DNA of 64,000 bases from Massilia sp. IC2-278 (lineage in GTDB: Bacteria > Pseudomonadota > Gammaproteobacteria > Burkholderiales > Burkholderiaceae_D): assembly GCF_020708045.1 (NCBI RefSeq), contig NZ_JAJFES010000016.1, positions 48,363 through 112,362 of the forward strand, read 5' to 3'. Below are positions 45,063 to 53,339 of this stretch, piece after piece (within the stretch, counting starts at the first letter, position 1; the number at the start of each line of letters is the position of its first letter). Both the position numbers and the translations under genes were made by a program. The notes beneath the pieces were generated by a model. The model was not told the origin of the DNA. It was given only the letters and a program-made list of their open reading frames with translations, and did no database searches.

Positions 45063-45380
45063 ATGAACGACATCAGCGACAACCCCTGCCTGTCCTGCGG
45101 CGCCTGCTGCATGAGCTTTCGCGTCTCGTTCTACTGGGCCGAAGCCCTGGCCCTGCCCGACGATTTGACCGAACGCGTCACGCCGCACATCGCCTGCATG
45201 ATCGGCACCAACGCCGCCGCGCCGCGCTGCGCCGCCCTCGGCCGCGGCAGCGCCGGCCCGATGGCCTGCGGCGTCTATGAGGCCCGCCCCAGCCCCTGCC
45301 GCGAAGTCCAGATCGGCGACGACAAGTGCACGCGGGCGCGCGAACGCCACGGCCTGGCCTCGCTGCGGCACATGGCGTGA
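45063..45380 (+). CDS. YkgJ family cysteine-cluster protein
   Basis: 105 residues. The N-terminal C-L-S-C-G-A-C-C motif and later Cys residues (C-M, C-A, C-G, C-R) give the 8-Cys pattern of the YkgJ / DUF20-type zinc- or iron-binding family, of unknown function. The remainder (S-F-Y-W-A-E-A-L, P-R-C-A-A-L, Y-E-A-R-P-S-P-C) matches that family. No ribosome site is obvious upstream, but the family start agrees with ATG 45063. Confidence 0.85.
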   Translation: MNDISDNPCLSCGACCMSFRVSFYWAEALALPDDLTERVTPHIACMIGTNAAAPRCAALGRGSAGPMACGVYEARPSPCREVQIGDDKCTRARERHGLASLRHMA

Positions 45381-45522
45381 TGGCCATGACGCGCGGTCGC
45401 CTGGCCGCGGTTCTCGGGCCTTCCGCCCGATGCGCGCGCAACAATTCGCGAGACTTCCGGCATCGCTTGCTGGCTATACTCGGCATCTGACCATACGCCC
45501 GGATAGTGCCGGCCACATTGCC

Positions 45523-46077
45523 ATGACCCGTACCGTTCTATTGTTTCTGTGCCTGGCAGCATCCACGGCCACCGCGGCGCCGACGACAGGCAAGCCAGGC
45601 GCGGCCAAATCTGCGCCGACTACCTCGTCCGCCGCCGATGCCTTCGGCGCCTTTGTTGCAGAAGCCGCGCTCGACGCATCGTCGGTGCATGTACGGTGGA
45701 ACGACGACACCAGGACATGGTTCAAGCAATACTTCAAGCGCAGCTTCGTCAGCCACGAACTCCTCAAGCCCAGGCCGCCTGGCCCGCCACAGGCGCTTGC
45801 CAGGTTCACCGTCGAGATCACGCAGTCCGAAGGCTTCGACACCCAGGAAGAAGCGGCGGCCTCCACGGGCCTGATGCCCATCCGCGTGCAGTGCCACCTG
45901 ACGGCCAGGTACGCGCTTGCGCAGCAGGGGTGGGCGCTGCACCAGGCGTCCTACTTCATCTCGGTCGACGACCGGCAGCCCGATGCAGCGACCCACACCG
46001 TGACGCGCGACGACATCCTGCACGATACCGGCGACGCATTCGGGTTTCGCTATGTGCTCGGGAAATGGATGAAGTAG
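45523..46077 (+). CDS. secreted hypothetical protein
   Basis: 184 residues with a signal peptide (residues 1-~19, ending T-A-T-A-A). The mature region starts with a Thr/Ala/Ser-rich stretch, then an alpha/beta domain with F-T-V-E-I-T-Q-S-E-G-F, L-T-A-R-Y-A-L-A-Q-Q and F-I-S-V-D-D-R. No family is recognised. ATG 45523 gives the signal peptide; the frame is open upstream to 45277 but that part overlaps the YkgJ gene in another frame. Convergent with the SDR gene. Confidence 0.65.
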   Translation: MTRTVLLFLCLAASTATAAPTTGKPGAAKSAPTTSSAADAFGAFVAEAALDASSVHVRWNDDTRTWFKQYFKRSFVSHELLKPRPPGPPQALARFTVEITQSEGFDTQEEAAASTGLMPIRVQCHLTARYALAQQGWALHQASYFISVDDRQPDAATHTVTRDDILHDTGDAFGFRYVLGKWMK

Positions 46078-46090
46078 GTTTCGGGCAGCC

Positions 46091-46816
46091 TTACACCTCG
46101 CGCAAATCCGCCACCGCCTGGCTGCCGAAGCCGTCGGCCAGCAGATACGCCACCAGCTTGCGCGCGCAGTCCTCGGGCGAGGACAAGCCGCCCTGCTCCT
46201 TCAATTGCACGAAGCGCTCGCGCAGCGGGAAGCGGTCTTCGCCGGTGGCGCGGATCTCGGCCTGCATGCCGGTGTCGATCACGCCCGGCGCCAGGCTGCA
46301 CACGCGCACGGTGGCGTCGCCATCGAGCAGCACCGCCTCGGCATGGCGGTCGAGCGCGGCCTTGGTGGCGCAGTACACGCTCCAGCCGGGATAGGCCGAG
46401 CGCCCCGCGCCGCTAGACACGTGCAGGATGCGGCGCTCGGCGCCGACCGTTGCCGCCACCACGCTCGCCGCCAGCGCCAGCGGCGCCGCCACGTTCAGGG
46501 TGACGGCGCGGATCGCCTGCAGCGGGTCCTGCCCGGCCAGCGGGCCGACCGGCGACACGATGCCGGCATTGTTCACCAGCAGCGCGGTGCCGCAGCCGGC
46601 CAGCCAGGCGCCCACTTCGCCGCGGCCCAGCCAGGCCGCAAAGGCCGCGCTGTCCGACAGGTCGAGTTCGATCTCGGTGAGCAGGCCGGGGTAACGCGTG
46701 GCGGCGTCCGGCGAACGGCCGCGCGCCAGCCCCAGTACGGGAATGCCGCGCTCCAGCAGTTCCTGCGTGATGGCGGCGCCCAAACCTTTGGTATGTCCGG
46801 TAACGATGGCTTTCAT
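46091..46816 (-). CDS. SDR family oxidoreductase
   Basis: 241 residues of the classical short-chain dehydrogenase fold. The NAD(P) motif T-G-H-T-K-G-L-G is at residues ~6-13, N-N-A-G near 80, and the catalytic Y-C-A-T-K (Y-x-x-x-K) near 148 with Ser upstream in V-S-S-G-A. ATG 46816 has GGAGAC 5 bases upstream. The frame is open much further upstream, over the WspR-like gene, but that part is antisense shadow. Substrate unknown. Confidence 0.9.
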   Translation of the reverse strand: MKAIVTGHTKGLGAAITQELLERGIPVLGLARGRSPDAATRYPGLLTEIELDLSDSAAFAAWLGRGEVGAWLAGCGTALLVNNAGIVSPVGPLAGQDPLQAIRAVTLNVAAPLALAASVVAATVGAERRILHVSSGAGRSAYPGWSVYCATKAALDRHAEAVLLDGDATVRVCSLAPGVIDTGMQAEIRATGEDRFPLRERFVQLKEQGGLSSPEDCARKLVAYLLADGFGSQAVADLREV

Positions 46817-46966
46817 GCTTGTCTCCAGGATGATCATGAACAGGAGCATAGACGATCGCGCGGGCCTGCGCACTGTTGGGCCGAACCGACGCTGGCATCG
46901 ACTTGCAAACCAAATGTCAATGCCGCAGGGTAAAATGAGCGTCTTCCGATTAACCCTTCTCCATCG

Positions 46967-47956
46967 ATGATATCCGACAGCGAGTTCCCCTCCAGTCTTC
47001 CCTGCCGCGTGCTGCTGGTCGGCAGCGCATCGCCCGTTGCCGCCGCCCTGGCCGAAACCCTGTCGGGCGTCGACGGCGTCGAACTGCACCAGGCCGACCA
47101 GTCCGAGGCGCGCGAGCGCGCCGCCGCGCTGGCGCCGTCGGTGCTGCTGCAGGCCCTGCACGGGTACGAGGATGGCGGCGGCTTCGTCCATGCCTGCCGC
47201 AAGAGCGACGTGCTGAAGGACGTGCCGCTGCTGGTGATCGCGCCGCAGGCCGAGGCGGCGGGTCGGGAGGCGGCCTTTGCCGCCGGCGCCACCGATTACC
47301 TGGCGCACCTGCCGGCGCGCACCGAATTGCTGGCGCGCGTGCGCTACCATGCCGATGCCCACCTGGCGCGCCAGCAGCGCGACGCCGCCGTGTGCCGCCT
47401 GCGTGCGAGCGAGGCCACCCTGGCCCGCGCCCAGGTCGAGATCGAGCAGCTTGCCGGGCTCGACGCCCTGACCGGCGTGGCCAGCCGCAGCCGCTTCGAC
47501 CACGTGGCCCAGAACGAATGGCAGCGCGCGCGCCGCAACGGCCAGCCACTGTCGGTGCTGGTCTGCGACGTCGACCATTTCGACCAGTTCAACGAGCGCC
47601 TGGGCCAGGATGCCGGGGACTTGTGCCTGAAGAAGCTGGCCGGCCTGCTGGTCGGGCAGCTGAAGCGCCCGTCCGACCTGGCGGCGCGCTACAGCGGCAA
47701 GGCGTTTGCGATCATGCTGCCCGACACCAGCCTGGACGGCGCGGTGCGCGTGGCCGAAGCCTGCCGCGCCTCGCTCGAACGTTTGGCGCTGTCGCATCCG
47801 GCGCCGGAGCGGCGCGTGGTGACGATGTCGATCGGCGTGGCGTCGAGCGTGCCGGCCGAGGATGCCGGGCTGGAAACGCTGCTCGAGCGTGCGGACGAGG
47901 CGCTGGAAGCGGCCAAGGCGCGCGGGCGCAACCGGGTGATGGCGCTGCGCGGCTGA
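46967..47956 (+). CDS. WspR-like degenerate receiver-GGDEF protein
   Basis: 329 residues laid out like WspR, a surface-sensing diguanylate cyclase: receiver (residues ~13-130), coiled linker, GGDEF domain (~155-325). It retains family segments A-G-A-T-D-Y-L and D-V-D-H-F-D-Q-F-N and I-G-V. But the phospho-accepting Asp is replaced: where WspR has I-L-Q-D, this protein has L-L-Q-A (Ala 63). The catalytic G-G-E/D-E-F is S-G-K-A-F (residues 243-247), losing the general-base Glu. The inhibitory R-x-x-D site (R-P-S-D, 234-237) is kept. It is therefore predicted to bind c-di-GMP rather than make it. No other wsp genes are nearby. Gene identity is firm, loss of activity is inferred. Confidence 0.85.
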   Translation: MISDSEFPSSLPCRVLLVGSASPVAAALAETLSGVDGVELHQADQSEARERAAALAPSVLLQALHGYEDGGGFVHACRKSDVLKDVPLLVIAPQAEAAGREAAFAAGATDYLAHLPARTELLARVRYHADAHLARQQRDAAVCRLRASEATLARAQVEIEQLAGLDALTGVASRSRFDHVAQNEWQRARRNGQPLSVLVCDVDHFDQFNERLGQDAGDLCLKKLAGLLVGQLKRPSDLAARYSGKAFAIMLPDTSLDGAVRVAEACRASLERLALSHPAPERRVVTMSIGVASSVPAEDAGLETLLERADEALEAAKARGRNRVMALRG

Positions 47957-47970
47957 CTGGATTTGTCGTT

Positions 47971-48110
47971 GTAGGGTGGACTCCCGAGTCCACGCTGTAC
48001 AGCCTGTGAGCACTCCTGGTCTCTGCAAGAAGGCGCGTCGGCTTGCAGTCTGCTGTCTGTTGTTCGACCGATCAAATGACGTACCGCGTGGACTCGGGAG
48101 TCCACCCTAC
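47971..48110. repeat. REPIN-like inverted pair (copy 2)
   Basis: Element 47971-48000 and its reverse complement 48081-48110 are 30 bases long and differ at one base. Each begins GTAGGGTGG, contains the palindrome GGACTC-CC/CG-GAGTCC and ends GTAC. The 80-base spacer shows no gene. It fills the gap between the convergent WspR-like and murB genes, as with copy 1 near 27.4 kb. Confidence 0.85.
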
Positions 48111-48126
48111 AAAAGCAACACCAGCC

Positions 48127-49155
48127 TTAGACGAACACCGGCTCCGGCTCCAGTTCGACCCCGAACTTCTCCAGCACATCCGCCTGGATCGCCCTGGCCA
48201 GCGCCAGCACTTCCGCCCTGCTCGCCCCGCCATTATTCACCAGCACCAGCGCCTGCTTCGGATACACCCCGGCCGCGCCTATGCTGCGCCCTTTCCAGCC
48301 GCACTGGTCGATCAGCCAGCCGGCCGCCAGCTTCTCGCTCCCGTCCGCCTGCGCGTGGTGCACCAGCGTCGGAAAGCGCGCCAGCAGCGCCGCGCACTGC
48401 TCGCTCGTGACCACCGGATTCTTGAAGAAGCTGCCCGCATTCCCGATCACTGCCGGATCGGGCAGCTTGCGGCGCCGGATCGCCACCACCGTTTCGCTCA
48501 CCTGCCGGGGCGTCGGTTCGGCGATGCCCGCTTCCTGCAGCGCATTCGCCAGTTCGGCGTAGCGCAGGTTCGGCTGCCAGGCGCGCGGCAGGGCGAAGGT
48601 CACGTCCAGCACCACCAGGTTCGCCCCATCGGCATGCTTGAAAATGCTGTCGCGGTAGCCGAAGCGGCAATCGGCCGCGCGCAGCACGCGCTGCGTCCCC
48701 GTCGCCAGGTCGTAGGCCGTGAGCGAATGGAACACATCCTTGATTTCCAGGCCATAGGCCCCGATGTTCTGGATCGGCGCGGCGCCCACGGTGCCCGGGA
48801 TCAGGGACAGGTTTTCCAGCCCGCCCAGCCCCTGCGCCAGGGTGAATTCGACAAAACCATGCCAGTTCTCGCCGGCGCCGGCGCGCACCAGCACGGCGCC
48901 GTTTTCTTCGCCGGCGATCTCGCGCCCGGGAATCGCCATGTGCAGCACCAGCGCCGCGACGTCATGCGTGAGCAGCACATTGCTGCCGCCGCCGAGCACG
49001 AAGCGCGGCAGGCCGGCGGTGGCGGCATCGGTGCGCAGGCTGTCGAGCTGGGCCGGATCGGTGATGCGCAGGTAATGGCGCGCCCGGGCCGGCAGGCCGA
49101 AGGTGTTGAAAGGCTGGAGGGAAACGTCGTGTTCGATGGAGAGAATGGGCGGCAT
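48127..49155 (-). CDS. murB: UDP-N-acetylmuramate dehydrogenase
   Basis: 342 residues. MurB reduces UDP-GlcNAc-enolpyruvate to UDP-MurNAc in peptidoglycan precursor synthesis. FAD-binding motifs are Y-L-R-I-T-D and L-G-G-G-S-N-V-L-L near residue 55, and I-G-A-Y-G near 120; the catalytic Ser is in G-N-A-G-S-F-F-K-N-P near 229; the C-terminal G-W-L-I-D-Q-C-G-W-K-G segment is the E. coli-type ending. Length agrees with type I MurB. Convergent with the WspR-like gene. Confidence 0.96.
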   Translation of the reverse strand: MPPILSIEHDVSLQPFNTFGLPARARHYLRITDPAQLDSLRTDAATAGLPRFVLGGGSNVLLTHDVAALVLHMAIPGREIAGEENGAVLVRAGAGENWHGFVEFTLAQGLGGLENLSLIPGTVGAAPIQNIGAYGLEIKDVFHSLTAYDLATGTQRVLRAADCRFGYRDSIFKHADGANLVVLDVTFALPRAWQPNLRYAELANALQEAGIAEPTPRQVSETVVAIRRRKLPDPAVIGNAGSFFKNPVVTSEQCAALLARFPTLVHHAQADGSEKLAAGWLIDQCGWKGRSIGAAGVYPKQALVLVNNGGASRAEVLALARAIQADVLEKFGVELEPEPVFV

Positions 49156-49293
49156 GAGCGCTGGTGGACGAGGCTGGAATCGGGGGAATTATAGAGCCAA
49201 GGTGCTGCGCCAAGGCAAAAACCATCCTCGCACAGGGGCTTGTCCGTTAAAATACCGCCACTTACAAATACAGCAGCTATAAGGAAAAACACC

Positions 49294-49779
49294 ATGCCAT
49301 CGTTTGATGTGGTCTGCGAAGCAGACATGGTCGAAGTCAAGAACGCCGTCGAGCAATCGAACAAGGAAATCACCACCCGCTTCGACTTCAAGGGCAGCTC
49401 GGCCAAGGTCGAGCAGAAGGAACGCGAACTGACGCTGTTCGCCGACTCCGACTTCCAGCTCGGCCAGGTGCGCGATGTGCTCATCAATAAAATGAGCAAG
49501 CGCAAGGTCGACGTGCGTTTCCTCGACGAACAAAAGGTTGAGAAAATCGGCGGCGACAAGGTGAAGCAGGTGATCAAGGTGCGCAACGGCATCGAGTCCG
49601 AAGACGCCAAGAAGATCACCAAGCTGATCAAGGAAAGCAAGATGAAGGTCCAGGCCAGCATCCAGGGCGAGGCCGTGCGTGTGACCGGCAAGGACCGCGA
49701 CATCCTGCAGGAAGCCATCGCCCTGCTGCGCAAGGACGTGCAAGACCTGCCGCTGGCGTTCAACAACTTCCGCGACTGA
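49294..49779 (+). CDS. YajQ family c-di-GMP-binding protein
   Basis: 161 residues. YajQ-family proteins bind c-di-GMP with high affinity and act with transcription factors to control virulence or motility in several proteobacteria. The family signature is the start P-S-F-D-V-V-C-E-A-D, then F-D-F-K-G-S, and K-V-K-Q-V-I-K. ATG 49294 follows AAGGA 9 bases upstream; the frame from 49240 is an upstream extension without support. Functionally it would sense the second messenger made by the GGDEF proteins of this genome. Confidence 0.95.
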   Translation: MPSFDVVCEADMVEVKNAVEQSNKEITTRFDFKGSSAKVEQKERELTLFADSDFQLGQVRDVLINKMSKRKVDVRFLDEQKVEKIGGDKVKQVIKVRNGIESEDAKKITKLIKESKMKVQASIQGEAVRVTGKDRDILQEAIALLRKDVQDLPLAFNNFRD

Positions 49780-49942
49780 GCGGTCACGGGACAGCAGCGG
49801 GACTGCGGCCAGGTCGGCGCCGCAGTCCTTTCATACGCCTCACCCACAATGAGCTGGGGTAGAATTGAGGCCGCATAAACTCGTTCCGGATTTGGCGTCG
49901 CCAGATTGAACGAGCGCACATTCGGTAGTGTTAAGGATAGCA

Positions 49943-51208
49943 ATGAAACGTGTAGATGATTTCCGCCTGCGTCTGGGCAACAAGGAATACGTGCCCATCA
50001 TGATCGGCGGGATGGGCGTGGACATCTCGACCTCCGAGCTGGCGCTAGAAGCGGCGCGCCTCGGCGGCATTGGCCACATCTCGGACGCCATGGTGCAGGA
50101 CGTGTCGGACCGCAAGTTCGATACCACCTTCGTCAAGGACAAGACCAAGCTCTACAAGTTCAACATCAACAACATGGACAAGGCCGTGGTGCAGTTCGAC
50201 CTCGAGCGCCTGGCCGAGGCGACCCGCCTGCACGTGGGCGCCACCATGGCGGCGAAAAAGGGCGATGGCCTGATCTTCGTCAACGTCATGGAAAAGCTGA
50301 CCATGAACGCACCGAAGGAAACCCTGCGCACCCGCCTGGCCTCGGCGCTCGACGCCGGCATCGACGGCATCACCATGTCGGCCGGCCTGCACCTGGGTTC
50401 CTTCGAGCTGATCAAGGACCACCCGCGTTTCCGCGAAGCCAAGCTGGGCATCATCGTGTCCTCGGTGCGCGCGCTGCAACTGTTCCTGCGCAAGGTTGCC
50501 AAGCTGAACCGCCCGCCCGATTTCATCATCGTCGAAGGCCCCCTGGCCGGCGGCCACCTGGGCTTCGGCTTCGACTGGAAAGAATACGACCTGCACACCA
50601 TCATCGATGAAATCCTCGCCTACATGCGCGCAGAAAACATCGATATCCCGCTGATCGCGGCCGGCGGCGTGTTCACCGGCTCCGACGCCGTGCGCTTCCT
50701 GGAAAAAGGCGTGGGCGGCGTGCAGGTGGCGACCCGCTTTACCGTGACCCACGAGTGCGGCATGCCCGACAGCGTGAAGCAGGAATACTTCCGCGCCAGC
50801 GAAGAAGACATCATCGTCAACGGCATCTCGCCGACCGGCTACCCGATGCGCATGCTGAAAAGCACGCCGGCGATCGGTTCCGGCATCCGCCCGGGCTGCG
50901 AATCCTACGGCTACCTGCTGGACGCGACCGGCAATTGCGCCTACATCAATTCGTATAACCGCGAAGTGCTGGCCAATCCGGACGTGAAAAACCCGCCGGT
51001 GATGGACAAGACCTGCCTGTGTACGCACATGCGCAACTACAATTGCTGGACCTGCGGCCACTTCACCTACCGCCTGAAGGACACGACCCACAAGCTGGCC
51101 GACGGTTCCTACCAGATCCTGTCTGCCGAGCACGTGTTCAAGGACTACCAGTTTAGCGTGGACGACCAGGTGGCGCTGCCGGAAAAGCAGGAAAGCGCGG
51201 CGGCGTAA
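49943..51208 (+). CDS. nitronate monooxygenase-like flavoprotein
   Basis: 421 residues of the NAD(P)H-dependent flavin oxidoreductase / nitronate monooxygenase fold (TIM barrel with FMN). Visible motifs are G-G-M-G near the start, the phosphate-binding E-G-P-L-A-G-G-H-L-G-F near residue 190, and A-A-G-G-V-F-T-G near 240. It is longer than typical class I enzymes because of a C-terminal extension with a Cys/His cluster (C-L-C-T-H, N-C-W-T-C-G-H), a possible metal or iron-sulfur site. ATG 49943 has AAGGA about 6 bases upstream. Followed by a strong terminator; transcribed alone. Confidence 0.85.
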   Translation: MKRVDDFRLRLGNKEYVPIMIGGMGVDISTSELALEAARLGGIGHISDAMVQDVSDRKFDTTFVKDKTKLYKFNINNMDKAVVQFDLERLAEATRLHVGATMAAKKGDGLIFVNVMEKLTMNAPKETLRTRLASALDAGIDGITMSAGLHLGSFELIKDHPRFREAKLGIIVSSVRALQLFLRKVAKLNRPPDFIIVEGPLAGGHLGFGFDWKEYDLHTIIDEILAYMRAENIDIPLIAAGGVFTGSDAVRFLEKGVGGVQVATRFTVTHECGMPDSVKQEYFRASEEDIIVNGISPTGYPMRMLKSTPAIGSGIRPGCESYGYLLDATGNCAYINSYNREVLANPDVKNPPVMDKTCLCTHMRNYNCWTCGHFTYRLKDTTHKLADGSYQILSAEHVFKDYQFSVDDQVALPEKQESAAA

Positions 51209-51260
51209 GTCCGACCTTATTTCCTGGCCGGCGCTTCGTGGCGCCCTGATGTATATGTCG

Positions 51261-51297
51261 CGGCCCGATCGATTTCTCGATCGGGCCGATTTTTTTA
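51261..51297 (+). terminator. intrinsic terminator after the nitronate monooxygenase gene
   Basis: Perfect 12-bp stem CGGCCCGATCGA / TCGATCGGGCCG with loop TTTC, followed by A and seven T residues. Strong, 52 bases after the stop. It marks the boundary with the following regulatory island. Confidence 0.93.
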
Positions 51298-51531
51298 GTG
51301 GTATCGCATATGTTCTTCTGTATAGGATTAATGCGGCAAACCTGCGTGTGCATCCGTGCCATCGTACTGTACGCTTGCCGGCATGGATATCCGCCTATTG
51401 GACCATTTCGATGGAATGCAGGGAGCCTATGAGCTCATCTGTATTAAGCATTTCCCTAAATAACATTCAGAATCTGCCTAACTAGTTTTGCATGTTTCTC
51501 CGAGATGCAATAGGCAATCTTTTGAGGGGGA

Positions 51532-51545
51532 TCAGAACATAGGGC
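51532..51545. promoter_or_regulatory. weak Fnr-like site upstream of the 72-aa gene
   Basis: TTGAG-GGGG-ATCAG matches the TTGAT-N4-ATCAA consensus at 8 of 10 positions. It lies 41 bases upstream of ATG 51587. Alone it is weak; it is listed because three better sites occur in the same island. Confidence 0.3.
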
Positions 51546-51586
51546 TTAATGGAAGTTAGTCTTATTTCCATACTGAGGAGAACGCC

Positions 51587-51805
51587 ATGCACGCCCTTTA
51601 CCGTAAGTATCGGATTCGTCTCCAATATCAATGGCTGAGATACCGCCTCCAAAAAAAGATTGAAGAACTGCATTACATTGCTTTGCAGAATGCTGCAGAC
51701 AAGTTTCGAGAGCAAACGCTATTGTCTGAAATCCGCGGGCTGCAAGAACTTATCGATGGCAGCCCTCTGCAATATGCACCGATTTCAAGCCCAGGCCATA
51801 CCTAG
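51587..51805 (+). CDS. small hypothetical protein
   Basis: 72 residues, basic N-terminus (M-H-A-L-Y-R-K-Y-R-I-R) and an amphipathic helical middle (L-R-Y-R-L-Q-K-K-I-E-E-L). GAGGAG (51574-51579) 7 bases before ATG 51587 is an excellent ribosome site. No family recognised. It opens the island and may be cotranscribed with nothing downstream, since a 351-base gap follows. Confidence 0.65.
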   Translation: MHALYRKYRIRLQYQWLRYRLQKKIEELHYIALQNAADKFREQTLLSEIRGLQELIDGSPLQYAPISSPGHT

Positions 51806-52156
51806 CTTTTGCACGCCAACTCAGCAATACCCAGCGCATATGAATAGCGCCATCCTCCTGGCGTTCCAGAATTTATATACGATATCGCGACAAGCAGTTC
51901 TTCAGTCTGACTTCGCCCCCTTCCTGACCCAATGCCTGCCAGCAACGATCGATCTTGCTGGCATTTGCATCCACAGAACAATTCAGCTAACAATGCATGA
52001 ATTGATTCGCTACTACACTTTCTACAGAAATATTGATCTGCCTCAAATCTACCTCGCTTATCTCCTTCCTGTAGAGGTTTCATAGGATGATTGCCTATGC
52101 AAGACGAGTAAAACACCATGCGTTTCGTCAACGCATCAATTTCTAGAGGAAAAGCC
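51806..52156. other. 351-base gap upstream of the outer-membrane protein
   Basis: An ORF at 51840-52085 (+) could encode 81 residues but has no ribosome site. The strong Fnr-like site at 52033-52046 lies here, and a ribosome site AGAGGAAAAG (52144-52153) just before the next gene. The region is AT-rich, so the gap probably holds the promoter of the beta-barrel gene. Confidence 0.5.
52033..52046. promoter_or_regulatory. Fnr-like site upstream of the outer-membrane protein gene
   Basis: TTGAT-CTGC-CTCAA matches TTGAT-N4-ATCAA at 9 of 10 positions, 110 bases upstream of ATG 52157. Binding by the Crp/Fnr protein encoded at 55.8 kb is inferred from its matching recognition helix. Confidence 0.5.
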
Positions 52157-53227
52157 ATGCGAACGTCCATGTCGTCTTCAGTATTGCTCGTTGGCGGTTT
52201 GATTGCAGCTTGCTCGGCTGCGTCACAGGCACAAGGCATGCAAGCCGGTACGACATCGCCTGCGGAACGACGCCCTTCTGACATCGCACCGATATTTCCC
52301 CAGCCTGGCATCCTGACACCCGCAGGGAATTATGTGATCGAGCCAGCCCTTCAGTTCAGCCACTTGTCGAGTACCCGGGCATCCATTGTCGGCTTCAATG
52401 TCATTCCAGTGTTGCCCAATTTTGTCGAAGCACGCGAAGTCCGGCGAAACAGCACTGCGGCGAGTTTGACTGTCCGGCATGGCGTTACCAACCGTCTCGA
52501 ACTGGAGATAAAAGTTCCTTATGCTTATCGCAGCGACACCATCAATGGAAGCGCGCCTGCAGTCGGCATTGGTGACGAGCATGTTTTCGAAGGCAGCGGC
52601 AAGCATCTTGGCGACGTTGAGATAGCAACGCGTTATCAGTTCAACGAAGGCGGTATTGGAAAGTTATATTTCATCGGTGGCCTGCGCTATAAGTCGAGGA
52701 CAGGCCGTGATCCATTCGAGGTTGTCAGTGACTGTGCGACACGCTGCGTGGCAGGTGTGAATGGTCGGACTGGTCTTCCATTAGACTTGCCCACTGGCTC
52801 TGGATTCCGCGCTGTTGAGTCGAGTCTAACCTGGCTATTACCATCCAAACCGGCAATTTTCTTCGGCACATTCAGTTACATGCATAATTTCAAGCGGCAG
52901 AACGTGAATCGCACAGTATTAAATGGTGAGCAGGAACCGCTTGGCGAGATCAAGCCCGGTGCAGCATTTGGCGTCAATGTCGGCATGGGCATTGCTTTGG
53001 ACGAAAGATCCGCAGTGAGCTTTGGCTACGAGCACAATTCCATTGCACGGATGCGCCAGAACGGACAATACCTGCCAGGTGCCGTGCGTATTCAGCTTGG
53101 AACTGCCATGGTAGGGTTCTCGTACCGCATCGACCGCGTTCGATCCCTCAATGTGTCCCTTGGTGCCGGACTAACGCGCGATGCGCCAGACGTGTCCGTC
53201 ATGTTGAGGTTACCGATGACCTTCTAG
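52157..53227 (+). CDS. outer-membrane beta-barrel protein (transporter-like)
   Basis: 356 residues. A signal peptide (residues 1-~26, ending S-Q-A-Q) is followed by a long segment of alternating hydrophobic strands: Y-V-I-E-P-A-L-Q-F-S, L-E-L-E-I-K-V-P-Y-A-Y-R, L-G-D-V-E-I-A-T-R-Y-Q, K-L-Y-F-I-G-G-L-R-Y, and the final R-L-P-M-T-F with terminal Phe, the usual signal for insertion by BAM. The pattern resembles the phenol-degradation MetA-type / transporter barrel family. ATG 52157 has AGAGGA upstream; the in-frame ATG 52118 lacks one. It precedes the pseudokinase/lipoprotein pair, which makes an envelope function for the whole cluster likely. Confidence 0.75.
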   Translation: MRTSMSSSVLLVGGLIAACSAASQAQGMQAGTTSPAERRPSDIAPIFPQPGILTPAGNYVIEPALQFSHLSSTRASIVGFNVIPVLPNFVEAREVRRNSTAASLTVRHGVTNRLELEIKVPYAYRSDTINGSAPAVGIGDEHVFEGSGKHLGDVEIATRYQFNEGGIGKLYFIGGLRYKSRTGRDPFEVVSDCATRCVAGVNGRTGLPLDLPTGSGFRAVESSLTWLLPSKPAIFFGTFSYMHNFKRQNVNRTVLNGEQEPLGEIKPGAAFGVNVGMGIALDERSAVSFGYEHNSIARMRQNGQYLPGAVRIQLGTAMVGFSYRIDRVRSLNVSLGAGLTRDAPDVSVMLRLPMTF

Positions 53228-53339
53228 GCGCCCTGGTGCCTGTCGTTCCGTTGTGGCAGACACGACCTTTACGTCGATAAAGTAATGAAAATGCAATCAA
53301 GTCACGAATTTTCAGTAAAGAAACTGTTCATTCGTATTG

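Larger units (their letters stand above)
51209..51586. other. 378-base gap, start of the AT-richer island
   Basis: Contains the terminator at 51261-51297, then about 290 bases of visibly lower G+C than the preceding genes. An ORF 51249-51485 spans the terminator and is not supported. A weak Fnr-like sequence lies at 51532-51545 and a strong ribosome site at 51574. No other gene seen. Confidence 0.5.

Noticed and set aside
46817..48028. Upstream extension of the SDR gene on the minus strand
   Set aside because: It overlaps the WspR-like gene antisense; the SDR nucleotide motif and a ribosome site fix the start at 46816.
51249..51485. 78-aa plus-strand ORF after the nitronate monooxygenase gene
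   Set aside because: It runs across a strong intrinsic terminator.
51840..52085. 81-aa plus-strand ORF upstream of the beta-barrel gene
   Set aside because: No ribosome site; overlaps the Fnr-like promoter region. Left as part of the gap.
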